A stretch of 64,000 nucleotides of DNA from Acidocella facilis ATCC 35904 (lineage in GTDB: Bacteria; Pseudomonadota; Alphaproteobacteria; Acetobacterales; Acetobacteraceae), in NCBI RefSeq assembly GCF_000687875.1, contig NZ_JHYG01000003.1:1-64000 (forward strand), read 5' to 3'. Position 1 is the stretch's first letter, and every line of letters starts with the position of its first letter. This document shows positions 54,720 through 63,335 of this stretch, one piece after another. Both the position numbers and the translations under genes were made by a program. Below the pieces are notes generated by a model, which was given only the letters and a program-made list of their open reading frames with translations, was not told the DNA's origin and did no database searches.

Positions 54720-55979
54720 TTAATCCTTACCCCTGGGCGGGCGCAAGCTGCGGCCGCGCTGAACGGCCTGTTCCCCAAACCGCAACCGCAAGGCGTCGAT
54801 GGCGTCCTGCCGGGCGCGGCGGCGCGGCGTTGAGGTGTCCGCCAGATCGCCCAGATCCGCCTGCGCGGCTGGGGCCAGCGGCGACGCGCCGATGCCGATG
54901 AGCCGGAAGCGCGGGCCGGTCGCCTCCGCGGCCAGCAGGACCTGGGCGGCCTCGAAGATGGTCTCGGGCAGGCGGGTGGGGGCGGGCAGGCGCTGGCTGC
55001 GGGTGCGTTGCTGGAAATCCGCGGTTTTCAGCTTCAGCACCAGCCCGGCGGCGGCGACATCCTCGCGGTGCAGGCGCCGCCCCAGCTTCTCGCACAGCGG
55101 CCAGAGCGCGGCTTCCAGCGCGGCGCGGTCCGAAAGATCGGTCTCGAAGGTGGTTTCGGCGCTGATGGATTTGCTTTCGCGCTCAGCCCGGACCGGACGG
55201 TTATCCTCCAGCCGGGCGCGGGCAACCAGCGCCATCCCCTCATTGCCAAGCCTGGCGGCCAAATGCGGCTCCAAAGCGGCGAGCTGGGCGATGGTGACGA
55301 GGCCCATCGCTTCCAGCTTTTTCACCTGGGCCGGGCCGATGCCGGGCAGCAACCCGACCTTCTCATTGGCGAGCAGCTGTGCCGCTTCCGCGCCCAGCAC
55401 GGCAAAGCCGCGCGGCTTGCCGCGCTCGGCGGCCAGCTTGGCCAGCATGCGGTTGCGCGCCAGCCCGATGGAGATGGTGATGCCGAGCTCCGTCTCGATC
55501 CGCCGCGCCAGACGGGTCAGCACGATGGCGGGGGGCGCGCCGTGCAGCGCCTGGGTGCCGGAGAGGTCGAGAGCGGCTTCATCGATGGAGAGCGGCTGCA
55601 CCAGCGGTGTCAGCGCCTCCATCATTTCCCGCACCTGGCGGGAGACGATGGCATATTTCGCCATGTCCGGGCGCAGCACCACGGCGTTGGGGCAAAGCTG
55701 CTTGGCCTTGAACATCGGCATCGCGGAGCGCACGCCATGGATGCGCGCGATATAGCAGCAGGTGGAGACGACGCCACGCACCCCGCCGCCGACGATCAAG
55801 GGTTTGTCGCGCAATTCCGGGTGGTCGCGTTTTTCGACGGAGGCGTAGAAGGCGTCGCAATCAATATGGGCGATGGCCAAGGTGAACAGCTCGGGGTGCG
55901 ACAGGATCCGCACCCCGCCGCATTTCATGCAGGCGGGGCCTTGGCAGATCGCGTCGCAATCGCGGCAGAGGGCGGGCAT
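54720..55979 (-). CDS. dinB: DNA polymerase IV (Y family) with N-terminal zinc-like extension
   Basis: 419 aa translesion polymerase. Catalytic AHIDCDAFYASVEKRDHPEL and LSIDEAALDLS. Before the palm, the first ~25 residues form CRDC...CxxxxCMKC, resembling a small zinc ribbon found in some alphaproteobacterial DinB. RhH2 helix-hairpin motif GLLPGIGPAQVKKLEAMGL follows. Its C-terminal little-finger domain is Arg/Lys-rich. Minus strand, 21 bp upstream neighbour is Mn-catalase. Confidence 0.93.
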   Translation of the reverse strand: MPALCRDCDAICQGPACMKCGGVRILSHPELFTLAIAHIDCDAFYASVEKRDHPELRDKPLIVGGGVRGVVSTCCYIARIHGVRSAMPMFKAKQLCPNAVVLRPDMAKYAIVSRQVREMMEALTPLVQPLSIDEAALDLSGTQALHGAPPAIVLTRLARRIETELGITISIGLARNRMLAKLAAERGKPRGFAVLGAEAAQLLANEKVGLLPGIGPAQVKKLEAMGLVTIAQLAALEPHLAARLGNEGMALVARARLEDNRPVRAERESKSISAETTFETDLSDRAALEAALWPLCEKLGRRLHREDVAAAGLVLKLKTADFQQRTRSQRLPAPTRLPETIFEAAQVLLAAEATGPRFRLIGIGASPLAPAAQADLGDLADTSTPRRRARQDAIDALRLRFGEQAVQRGRSLRPPRGKD

Positions 55980-56000
55980 CTCAGCCCGCCCTCTTTGAGG

Positions 56001-56735
56001 TCACTCGGCGGCGAGATGGATTTTCTCGTCGTCCGGATTGGCTGGGGAGGCCGGAATCTTGCCCTTGGGTTGCGGGTTTTCGATATAGTCGAACGGCGCC
56101 TCGTTCCAGGGGCCGCGTCCCTCCTCGCCCTGGCTGAGATTGAACACCACATCCACCGTGTCGTCCGGCTTGACGTTGCCGAACATCGGATCGTCGAGTT
56201 TGCCGATGGCGTCGAGCGCTTTCATGAACATGTTGGTGTGGGTGATTTCGCGGGTGAGCAGATGCGTCAGCGCGTCGATGGTGCCCTTGTCCTTGGTGCA
56301 TTTCAGCAGCGCCTCGTAGGTCTGCCGTGCACCGCCCTCCGCCGCGATATTGGCGCGCAGATCGCGCACCACATTGCCACCCTCGTTGATATAGGTGGCG
56401 GTCCAGGCCGAGCCCTGGCTGTCGACAAAATGCGGGCCGATGCCTTTCATTTTGAAGAGCGGCGCCTCGTACACCTTGGTCTGGTCGAGCTTGGCGGTGT
56501 GCTGGGTGATCAGCTTGCCGACCATTTCCAGATGGTTGAATTCTTCCAGCGCGATATCCTGCAGCATGTCGCGCAAGGCCGGGTTTTCGACATGGAAGGA
56601 CTGCACCCAATATTGCAAGGCGGCGGTGAGTTCGCCGGTGGCGCCGCCGAATTGTTCGAGCAGGAACTGGCCGAATTGCGGATCCGGCGTGCCGACATTC
56701 ACGGGATAGAAGAGTTCTTTTCTGTGGTAGAACAT
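56001..56735 (-). CDS. Manganese catalase family protein
   Basis: 244 aa. Ferritin-like di-Mn fold: EQFGGATGELTAALQYW, then DIALEEFNHLEMVGKLI (E-x-x-H) and LLTREITHTNMF with the second E/H set. It decomposes peroxide without heme. Start at 56735 gives the family N-terminus MFYHRKELFYPVN, with GAGGAG 8 bases upstream. Confidence 0.93.
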   Translation of the reverse strand: MFYHRKELFYPVNVGTPDPQFGQFLLEQFGGATGELTAALQYWVQSFHVENPALRDMLQDIALEEFNHLEMVGKLITQHTAKLDQTKVYEAPLFKMKGIGPHFVDSQGSAWTATYINEGGNVVRDLRANIAAEGGARQTYEALLKCTKDKGTIDALTHLLTREITHTNMFMKALDAIGKLDDPMFGNVKPDDTVDVVFNLSQGEEGRGPWNEAPFDYIENPQPKGKIPASPANPDDEKIHLAAE

Positions 56736-56839
56736 GCTTGTGTCTCCTCGGGGTTTCGGAACCCTGAGAGTCGGCATCCGGTGCCGCCTGCGCAAGCATA
56801 TTCGATGTCATGAAGTTGCTTTTAAGGACCTCGTTATTT

Positions 56840-57622
56840 TCAAACTTGGCTGTCATCGATGACATAGGAGGCGGTGAGGCCGCCATCGATGGTGTAGGCG
56901 GAGCCGGTAATGAAGCTGGCGTCATCGGATGCCAGGAATGCGACAAGGTTGGCGATCTCGGCGGGCTCAGCGAGGCGGCCCATCGGGATATAGCGCCGGC
57001 GCAACGCCCAGGCCTCCGCATCCGCCAGAAACGCCTTCACCAGAGGCGTCGCGGTGGGGCCGGGGCAGATGGCGACGGCGCGCAGCTTCTGGCGGGCATA
57101 GATGATGGCGAGCTCACGCGTCATCGCCAGCACGCCACCTTTCGCGGCGGTGTAGGCGATCTGCGGAAAGGCGGAGCCAACCAGCGCGACGATGGAGGCG
57201 TTGTTGATGATCACGCCGTTGCCGGAGGCGAGCAGATGCGGAATCGCCGCCTTGCAGCAGAGGAAAACCGAAGTGAGGTTGGCGGCCAGGGTGGCGTTCC
57301 AGCTGTCCAGCGAGGTTTCCACCGGGCCGGCATCATCGTTGCGGCAGATGCCGGCATTGTTGAAAATCACCTCCAGCCCGCCGAAATGCCGCACGGATTG
57401 GGCGATCATCGCGGCGCAGGCGTCCTCTTTCGTCAGATCGCCCGCCACCGCGAGCGCCTCGCCGCCGCCCGCGCGGATGCTGGCGGCTACCGCTTCTGCG
57501 GCCTCCCCGCGCAGATCGGCGCAGACAACCCGTGCGCCTTCCGCCGCGCATTTTTCCGCCGTGGCGCGGCCAATGCCGCCCGCCGCCCCGGTGATGAAGA
57601 CCCGTTTGCCCTTCAGACGCAT
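56840..57622 (-). CDS. Short-chain dehydrogenase/reductase
   Basis: 260 aa classical SDR. Nucleotide motif TGAAGGIGRA, NNAG, active Ser region with IVALVGSAF, and catalytic YTAAKGG. The Asp after the second strand (CADLRGE) predicts NAD(H) preference. Its start overlaps the 3' end of a TIM-barrel gene by 10 bp, so the two probably work on the same substrate. Confidence 0.92.
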   Translation of the reverse strand: MRLKGKRVFITGAAGGIGRATAEKCAAEGARVVCADLRGEAAEAVAASIRAGGGEALAVAGDLTKEDACAAMIAQSVRHFGGLEVIFNNAGICRNDDAGPVETSLDSWNATLAANLTSVFLCCKAAIPHLLASGNGVIINNASIVALVGSAFPQIAYTAAKGGVLAMTRELAIIYARQKLRAVAICPGPTATPLVKAFLADAEAWALRRRYIPMGRLAEPAEIANLVAFLASDDASFITGSAYTIDGGLTASYVIDDSQV

Positions 57623-58275
57623 GACATGATCGCTCGCAGCTGCCCGGCGAGAGTTTCGCCCGGCGCGAAGGCGCCGTCAAAGGCGGCGGAGCCGACGGTG
57701 AATCCATCCGCCCCGGCCGCGCGCAGGGCTTTGATGCGGGCCGGGCTGTCCACCCCGCCGGCGCAGATCAGCGCCGCACGCCCCAGCCCGCGCCGCGCGG
57801 CGCGCACCAGCGCAAGCGGGTCAGCCTCGGTGGCGCGATAGGCCAGCAGATCCACCCCGGCGCAGCCCTGGGCGATGAAATCGGCGCAATGCGTCTCCAC
57901 CAGGGCTTCATCGCCGCGAAGCTGGGTGGGATGGCCGACGGGCGTGCCGGGAAAGGGGTAGTAGCCGATGCCGGTGCCCGCGAGCAGCGCCAGCGTGGCC
58001 GCCACCTCGGTGCCGCCGAGCAGCCGGTCCACCCCGATCGCCTTGCCGATCCGCGCTGAGTCCAGCGCGCTCTGCGGGGTGGTGGCGACCACCTCCAGAT
58101 AAGAAGCCGCCCCCAGCGCCTTGATCCGCGCATTCAGTGTGCGCAGCGTCTCCTCATCCGCGCCGATATCCTTGAAGCCGATATGGCGCAGACCCAGCGG
58201 GGCGATCTCGTCCAGAACCGCCAGGCAGTCCGGCACCGTGCGGTCGTGGCGGGTGAGCATGAAGATGAAATCCAT
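57613..58275 (-). CDS. TIM-barrel protein of unknown substrate (HisA/TrpC-like phosphate site)
   Basis: 220 aa. Beta/alpha-barrel with N-terminal FIFMLTRHDRTV, YLEVVATTPQSA, and a C-terminal phosphate-binding pair ICAGGVDS and ADGFTVGSAAFDG. That pattern suggests a phosphorylated sugar or pyridoxal-like ligand. I do not recognise a named enzyme. It is translationally coupled to the SDR; a small catabolic pathway of a phosphosugar is inferred. Confidence 0.7.
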   Translation of the reverse strand: MDFIFMLTRHDRTVPDCLAVLDEIAPLGLRHIGFKDIGADEETLRTLNARIKALGAASYLEVVATTPQSALDSARIGKAIGVDRLLGGTEVAATLALLAGTGIGYYPFPGTPVGHPTQLRGDEALVETHCADFIAQGCAGVDLLAYRATEADPLALVRAARRGLGRAALICAGGVDSPARIKALRAAGADGFTVGSAAFDGAFAPGETLAGQLRAIMSCV

Positions 58276-58287
58276 GCTCCGATGCTG

Positions 58288-59346
58288 TCATTCCCGGACG
58301 GGGCGGGCAATAACCGGAGGGAATAATTTTTTCTTGCTCTGTCGCATGAAGGGCAGCTCGACGACGTGATGCAGCATGGCCGCGAGGAAGCAGGAGCCCA
58401 GCACCGCCAGCACCAGGAAGGCCAGGCTGAACCAGCCCGGATGCGCGGCCAGAGGCGGGCCGAGCCAGAGTGCGAGCAGCCGCTCCACCGGTTCGTTCAC
58501 CAGATAAAGCGGGTAGGAGATGGCGCCGAGATAGAGCAGCCCCCGATTGGCCAGAAGCCCCCCCCAGCTTTGGGTCTGCGCGAGCATCAGCGCCAGCCAG
58601 AGCAAGGCGGTGAGGGCGCGCTCCGGCGTGCCCAGCAGCGCCAGCAGGCAGAGCCCGGCCAGGCAGGCGAGAAACGGCGCGGCGCGGCCGGAGAGCAGCC
58701 AGATGCGGCTGCATAGCCCGAGCGCGAACCAGCCGGCCTGGGCGGGCAGGAAGGCGCGGGAGAATTCGGTGTGTGCCGGCAGCAGCGCATAGAGCAGCGC
58801 CACCGCGAGCAGCAGCGCCGCCAGTCCGCCCAGCCGCTTCGGCGCGGCGAGGCCGATCAGCAGATAGAACTGCCATTCGGTGGAGAGCGACCAGGCCGGG
58901 CCGAGCAAGGTCACCCAGCCATAAGGCAGCAGGCGGTCGGGGATGATCCCATGCAGCAAGGTCAGATGCGCCAGAAGATGCGCCCAGAGCGGCTGCGGCA
59001 GGCCGGGCGAGACGATCTCGCGCGCCGCAGCACCGGTCCAGGGCAGGGCGGAGAGCGGATCGCCCAGGGCTTCGATGCTGATCGCGGTGGCCAGCACCAG
59101 GAGATAGACCGGCAGCAGCCGCCGGGCGCGGGCCTGGATGAAGGGCCAGAAGCGGCCGCCATGCCGCTCCAGCGCGCCGGCGATCACCAGCCCGCTGAGG
59201 GCGAAGAACAGCTCCACCGCCGCCTGGCCATGGGCGAACAGGCGTTGCGCCCAGAGCGGGGCGGTGGTCAGCGGCAGGGCGTGGCTGAGCAGCACATACA
59301 TCGCCAGCAGGCCGCGCACCCCATCGAGGCGTCGCATCCGTTGCAT
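58288..59346 (-). CDS. Acyltransferase 3 family membrane protein
   Basis: 352 aa with ~10 helices. RLDGVRGLLAMYVLLSHALP and RARRLLPVYLLVL carry the His and Arg of the family active site. Members acylate sugars of LPS, exopolysaccharide or Nod-factor-like glycans. Located 12 bp upstream of the TIM-barrel gene on the same strand. Confidence 0.9.
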   Translation of the reverse strand: MQRMRRLDGVRGLLAMYVLLSHALPLTTAPLWAQRLFAHGQAAVELFFALSGLVIAGALERHGGRFWPFIQARARRLLPVYLLVLATAISIEALGDPLSALPWTGAAAREIVSPGLPQPLWAHLLAHLTLLHGIIPDRLLPYGWVTLLGPAWSLSTEWQFYLLIGLAAPKRLGGLAALLLAVALLYALLPAHTEFSRAFLPAQAGWFALGLCSRIWLLSGRAAPFLACLAGLCLLALLGTPERALTALLWLALMLAQTQSWGGLLANRGLLYLGAISYPLYLVNEPVERLLALWLGPPLAAHPGWFSLAFLVLAVLGSCFLAAMLHHVVELPFMRQSKKKLFPPVIARPVRE

Positions 59347-59390
59347 GATCGCAACCTAAACGCGAAATCCCTTCGCGGCCAGAGCGTTAT

Positions 59391-59573
59391 AAAAGTTTTT
59401 GGGCGGAGGCGGCAAAGGTTCCGCCGCTGTGTAGCAGCGGTGGAAAGCCGCCGGAGGGTGTGGCCCTTTTTTCAAAAAGGGCCACGAAAGGTTTGGGGTG
59501 GTGGCAACGACTTTGCCACCACCCCAAACCTCTTCGCCGCTTTTTTGAAAAAAAGCGGCACCAAAAAACTTTT
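59391..59573. repeat. Composite terminator-like repeat near lrgB
   Basis: Outer pair AAAAGTTTTTGGG / CCAAAAAACTTTT encloses hairpins TTCCGCCGCTGT...GCAGCGGTGGAA (59419-59445), GTGGCCCTTTTTTCAAAAAGGGCCAC (59460-59485), a long arm GGTTTGGGGTGG... (59490-59530), and GCCGCTTTTTTGAAAAAAAGCGGC (about 59536-59557). Lies after the lrgB stop and before the acyltransferase start. Confidence 0.9.
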
Positions 59574-59588
59574 ATAATTTTAGTTCAA

Positions 59589-60323
59589 TTACAGCGGCAG
59601 CAGCGCCACCAGCAGCGGCACGATAATCGCGGTGACGATGCCGTTCAGCCCGATCGCCAGCCCGCCAAAGGCGCCGGCGGTCTCGTTCAGCCGGATCATA
59701 TGCGCGGTGGCGATGCCATGCGCCGCCGTCCCCGCCGCCAGCCCTTGCGCCTCCCAGGCCCGCACCCGCGCCGCCTTGTAGAGCGGCCCGCAGATCAGCG
59801 TGCCGAACAGCCCGGTGATGATGACGAACACGGCGGTCAGCGCCGGCAACCCGCCCAGCTGCTGCGCCACCCCCATCGCGATCGGCGTGGTGACGGATTT
59901 CGGCCCCAGCGACATCACCACCTCATGCGGCGCCCCCAGCGCCTTGGCGATGAGCATCGCGGACAGCGCCGCCACCAGCGAGCCGGCGCCGAGCGAGACC
60001 AAAATCGGCACGAAATTGCGGCGGATGGCCGGCCAGTTGGCGTACATCGGCACCGCCAGCGCCACCGTGGCGGGGCCGAGCAGGAAATGGATATAGACCG
60101 CGCCGGAGAAATAGGTCTGGTAGCTGGTGCCGGTGAGCAGCAAGGCGGCCACCAGCATCGCCACCGCCAGCACGGTCGGGTTGCTGTAGGCCTTGTGGCC
60201 GGCGCGCTGGTCCAGCAGGGCGGCCACTTCCCAGGCGCAGAGCGTGGCGGCCAGGCCGAGCAGCGGCTGCGTCTGCAGATAGACCCAGACATGAAAGAAA
60301 GGCAGCGGCAGCAGCTTATGCAT
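59589..60323 (-). CDS. lrgB: LrgB/CidB-family membrane protein
   Basis: 244 aa polytopic protein, YohK/LrgB fold. Conserved blocks LLGPATVALAVPMYAN, GPKSVTTPIAMGVA and LKxxxx-like GIATAHMIRLNETAGAFGGLAIGLNGI. With LrgA it affects autolysis and metabolite (e.g. pyruvate or glycolate) export. Overlaps lrgA by 8 bp. Confidence 0.9.
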   Translation of the reverse strand: MHKLLPLPFFHVWVYLQTQPLLGLAATLCAWEVAALLDQRAGHKAYSNPTVLAVAMLVAALLLTGTSYQTYFSGAVYIHFLLGPATVALAVPMYANWPAIRRNFVPILVSLGAGSLVAALSAMLIAKALGAPHEVVMSLGPKSVTTPIAMGVAQQLGGLPALTAVFVIITGLFGTLICGPLYKAARVRAWEAQGLAAGTAAHGIATAHMIRLNETAGAFGGLAIGLNGIVTAIIVPLLVALLPL

Positions 60324-60672
60324 GGGGCTTGGCCTCGCGCCGGGTGAGGAACCATTGCATGGTCACCCCCGTCACCAGCAGCCCCAGCGTGGTGGAGACG
60401 GCGATGGCGACCAGAATGGCCACGGCATTTTCCCGCAAGGCCCCGAATTCATTGACAATGCCCACCCCGGCCGGGACGAAGAGCAGGCCAAGATATTTCA
60501 GCAGCCCTTGCGCGGTCTGGCGCAGATCCTCGCTCGGCGGGCCGAATTTCAGGAACCAGGCCAGCGCCAGGACCAGCCCGATCACCGGCCCCGGCACCGG
60601 CAGCCCCAGCCCTTGCTGGATGATGGTGCCCACCAGCTGGTACAAAACCAGTATTGTCAGCGCTCTGACCAC
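60316..60672 (-). CDS. lrgA: LrgA/CidA-family holin-like membrane protein
   Basis: 118 aa with four hydrophobic segments; VRALTILVLYQLVGTIIQQGLGLPVPGPVIGLVLAL and LLFVPAGVGIVNE are hallmarks. Small membrane partner of LrgB. Divergent from the hydrolase gene. Confidence 0.9.
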   Translation of the reverse strand: MVRALTILVLYQLVGTIIQQGLGLPVPGPVIGLVLALAWFLKFGPPSEDLRQTAQGLLKYLGLLFVPAGVGIVNEFGALRENAVAILVAIAVSTTLGLLVTGVTMQWFLTRREAKPHA

Positions 60673-60766
60673 TTAAGCTCTCCCAACGCCTTGGCGGACG
60701 GCCACGCCAGGGCCATGTTGCAATGCGATGCCACCGCTTGCCTAAACCGTGACGGAGCCAAAAACC

Positions 60767-61669
60767 ATGCCCAGCTGGCAGTCTTATCTGGTCAACCCGC
60801 TGTTGCGCATCTTCGTCAAGCGCAAGCTGGCGCGATCCTTCACGCCGCAGCAGGCGCGGGCCGCCTTTGGCCGGCGCCCGCCGCAAGCGGTGCCGGGTGT
60901 GATCTTTACTGCGGCGCAGGAGGGCGGCGTGCCGGGCGAATGGGCGCGCCAGCCGGGCCATGCCGGGCGGGTGATGCTGTATCTGCACGGGGGCGGTTAT
61001 TTTGCCTGCTCGCCGGCCACGCACCGGCCGATCACCGGCGGCTTCGCCCGGCTGGGCTTCTCGGTCTTCGCCCCGGATTACCGGCTGGCGCCGGAGCACC
61101 CGTTCCCGGCGGCGGTGGATGACGCGCTGGCCGCCTATCGCGGGCTGCTGGCGGCGCATGGGGCGCGGAGCCTGGTGGTGGCGGGGGACTCGGCTGGGGG
61201 TGGGTTGGCGCTGGCCTTGATGCTGGCGGCGCGCGAGGCCGGGCTGGAGATGCCCGCCGCCCTGGTGCTGTTCTCACCCTGGACGGATCTGGCCGCCACC
61301 GGCGCCTCGGTGAAGACCAACGCCCGGCGCGATGCCATGCTGATCGGCCATCGCATCGAGGAGGCGGCCAGCCATTATCTGGGCAAGGCTTCGGCCCGCA
61401 ACCCGCTGGCCTCGCCGCTCTACGGGGATCTGCACGGCCTGCCACCGATGCTGATCCAGGTCTCGGACAGCGAGATCCTGCTGGATGATTCCACCCGCCT
61501 CGCGGCGAAGGTGCGCGCCGCCGGGGGCGAGGTGGAGCTGTCCATCTGGCCGGGGCTGCCGCATGTCTGGCAGATCAGCCAGAATTTCCTCCCCGAGGCG
61601 CGGGCTGCCCTGGTTCAGGCGGGCAGATTCGCACGATCGGCCCTTGCATCGGCCTCCGTGCCAGCTTAA
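60767..61669 (+). CDS. Alpha/beta hydrolase (HSL/esterase fold-3)
   Basis: 300 aa. HGGGYF oxyanion motif, nucleophile elbow GDSAGGG, acid Asp near DSEILLDD and catalytic His in GLPHVWQ. It likely hydrolyses small esters or lipids. Start 60767 (GGAG 9 bases upstream) is preferred over a GTG at 60749. Confidence 0.9.
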   Translation: MPSWQSYLVNPLLRIFVKRKLARSFTPQQARAAFGRRPPQAVPGVIFTAAQEGGVPGEWARQPGHAGRVMLYLHGGGYFACSPATHRPITGGFARLGFSVFAPDYRLAPEHPFPAAVDDALAAYRGLLAAHGARSLVVAGDSAGGGLALALMLAAREAGLEMPAALVLFSPWTDLAATGASVKTNARRDAMLIGHRIEEAASHYLGKASARNPLASPLYGDLHGLPPMLIQVSDSEILLDDSTRLAAKVRAAGGEVELSIWPGLPHVWQISQNFLPEARAALVQAGRFARSALASASVPA

Positions 61670-61729
61670 AAGCCGGGCTTTCCTCGCTGCCGGTCGGGAT
61701 CGGTGGCTTTTTCGTATGGAGTTTACACG

Positions 61730-61957
61730 GTGAAAGCTAACATTCATCCGGACTATCACGAGGTCAACATCATCATGACCGATGGGACCGAATACAAAAC
61801 CCGTTCCTGCATGGGCGTCGCGGGCGAGACCCTGCGTCTGGACATCGATCCGAAGTCCCACCCGGCCTGGACCGGCGTGCAGCGCGTGATGGACACGGGC
61901 GGCCAGGTCGCGAAGTTCAACAAGCGCTTCGCTGGGATCGGCACCCGCAAGGCGTAA
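61730..61957 (+). CDS. rpmE: 50S ribosomal protein L31
   Basis: 75 aa from a GTG at 61730 (GGAG ~8 upstream), giving [12 protein letters not shown], the normal L31 start. Motifs [24 protein letters not shown] and [12 protein letters not shown] are classical. It lacks the CxxC zinc pair of the C+ form, so it should be the zinc-independent type. Followed by a strong terminator. Confidence 0.97.
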   Translation: MKANIHPDYHEVNIIMTDGTEYKTRSCMGVAGETLRLDIDPKSHPAWTGVQRVMDTGGQVAKFNKRFAGIGTRKA

Positions 61958-61982
61958 GCGTACTCGCGAGGAGCGCTTACGG

Positions 61983-62010
61983 AAAAGCCGCCCCATCGGG
62001 CGGCTTTTTT
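61983..62010 (+). terminator. Rho-independent terminator after rpmE
   Basis: AAAAGCCGCCC / GGGCGGCTTTTTT with CATC loop. Confidence 0.92.
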
Positions 62011-62017
62011 ATTGGGC

Positions 62018-62145
62018 AAAAGTTTTTTGGTGCCGCTTTTTTTCAAAAAAGCGGCGAAAACGTCTGGGGTGGTCGCAACGGCGTTGCCACCGGCCCGAAC
62101 CTTCGTGGTGACTTTTTGGAAAAAGTCCCCACACCCCCAAAAACG
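62018..62145. repeat. Composite terminator-like repeat between rpmE and flgN (reverse orientation)
   Basis: AAAAGTTTTTTGGTGCCGCTTTTTTT / AAAAAAGCGGC hairpin, then an imperfect CTGGGGTGGTCGC...GCCACCGGCCCG pair, and ACTTTTTGGAAAAAGTCCCCACACCCCC, which is the 47009-47139 element read backwards with decay in the middle arms. Convergent genes flank it. Confidence 0.82.
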
Positions 62146-62170
62146 TCTGCAAATTTTTCAAGATGTTGTT

Positions 62171-62644
62171 TCAGGCCTCGGCAATCAGCCGGCCGGCCTC
62201 CGCCATGCCGAGCGCCTGCAGGCTGCGCAGCGCCGCGCTCAGCCCCTTATTGAGCTGCTGGGCGCGCCGGTTGGCGGCGGCGGAGCGCTTGGCGAAGCGC
62301 CCCAGCGCCCCGCGCAGCGTCTCTGCCAGGCGGGCGGCCTCGCTCTGTTCGGCCTCGCGCAGCTGGATAGCGGCGGCGGCGAGATTGGCGGCGCCGAGAT
62401 GGCCCATCATCGTCGCGATATCCGCGAAAGACGGCGCGGCATGGTTCAGCGCCTGCTCCAGCAGCGCCGCTTCCTGGGAAATCTCGTTCGGCTTGCCGCT
62501 CAGCATCAGCTGGTCCAGCCGTTGCAGTTTGGCGCTCAGATCCTCGACCAGCGCCAGCCCATCTTGCAGAATGACGCTGATGCTCGCTTTTTCGCTGAGC
62601 AAAGGCGGCAGTTCCACCGGCCGGAATTGCCCCGAGACACTCAC
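62171..62644 (-). CDS. flgN: FlgN-like flagellar chaperone
   Basis: 157 aa, all-helical, Leu/Ala/Gln-rich (LLSEKASISVILQDGLALVEDL, LAAAAIQLREAEQSEAARLAETL). Overlaps flgM by 4 bp. FlgN-type chaperones guard the hook-filament junction proteins FlgK/FlgL. The assignment rests on helical pattern and position. Confidence 0.75.
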   Translation of the reverse strand: MSVSGQFRPVELPPLLSEKASISVILQDGLALVEDLSAKLQRLDQLMLSGKPNEISQEAALLEQALNHAAPSFADIATMMGHLGAANLAAAAIQLREAEQSEAARLAETLRGALGRFAKRSAAANRRAQQLNKGLSAALRSLQALGMAEAGRLIAEA

Positions 62645-62943
62645 GAGCCGGTCTCGTTCAGCACGGTGGAGATGGCCTGGGCGAGGGTCTCCGGTGAGAC
62701 ATTATAGGTGCCATTGGCCAGAGCCTGACGGATGGCGGTGACGTTGGTCTGGTCGATGCCGCTGGAGGTGCGGGCGGCGGTGAGCAAGGCGGTGCCGGTC
62801 TGCGCGGCCTCGCTGAGGGTGACGCTATCCGTCTGCGCGGTTTGCGGGCTGGCGGCGGCGGTTGCCGGCTTGGCGGTCTGCACCGGCGGGGGCGCGGCGG
62901 CATCCGTGCCTTGCGGGCTGTAGGATTGGATTCGGCTGGTCAT
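62641..62943 (-). CDS. flgM: Anti-sigma-28 factor FlgM
   Basis: 100 aa, disordered Pro/Ala/Gln-rich N-terminus and the conserved C-terminal helices VTAIRQALANGTYNVSPETLAQAI that bind sigma-28 (FliA). It holds late flagellar genes off until the hook is done. Overlaps flgN and fliS by 4 bp each. Confidence 0.88.
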   Translation of the reverse strand: MTSRIQSYSPQGTDAAAPPPVQTAKPATAAASPQTAQTDSVTLSEAAQTGTALLTAARTSSGIDQTNVTAIRQALANGTYNVSPETLAQAISTVLNETGS

Positions 62944-63332
62944 GCTGCCACCACGCTTTCGGGCTGGTTGGTCATCTCAGTGTCGAGCAGGGACAAGGCG
63001 GCGTCGAAATCCCGCAGCGCCTCCAGGCTGTTTTCCGCATTGGCGCGCAGCAGGGTGAAGCGCAAGGCGGCATAGATGGTCATCAAGGCCGGGCCGAGCG
63101 TGCTGCCCTCCTGCGTATCCAGCACGCCGCTGAGCAGGGTCAGCAGCTCATCCGCGCGGGCAATCATCAGCGCCTTGGTGGGCTGGTCGGCTTCCTCGAT
63201 GGCCAGGCGCGCCCGGCGGCCATATTGGCGCAGCGCCCGCCAGCCGGGCCGCAGCCAATGGATGCCGGGCGGGCCGTCAAACATCGCCGCGCGGTAGGTG
63301 ATATTGATTGCATCCATGCTCATCTCATTCAT
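62940..63332 (-). CDS. fliS: Flagellin chaperone FliS
   Basis: 130 aa four-helix chaperone for flagellin export. ALMIARADELLTLLSGVLDTQEG and FTLLRANAENSLEALRDFDAALSLLDTEM match the fold. Lies 3 bp after fliD and overlaps flgM by 4 bp. Confidence 0.85.
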   Translation of the reverse strand: MNEMSMDAINITYRAAMFDGPPGIHWLRPGWRALRQYGRRARLAIEEADQPTKALMIARADELLTLLSGVLDTQEGSTLGPALMTIYAALRFTLLRANAENSLEALRDFDAALSLLDTEMTNQPESVVAA

Positions 63333-63335
63333 GGT

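Noticed and set aside
56810-57841. Plus-strand frame opposite the SDR gene
   Set aside because: Shadow of the SDR; low complexity and no match to any family.
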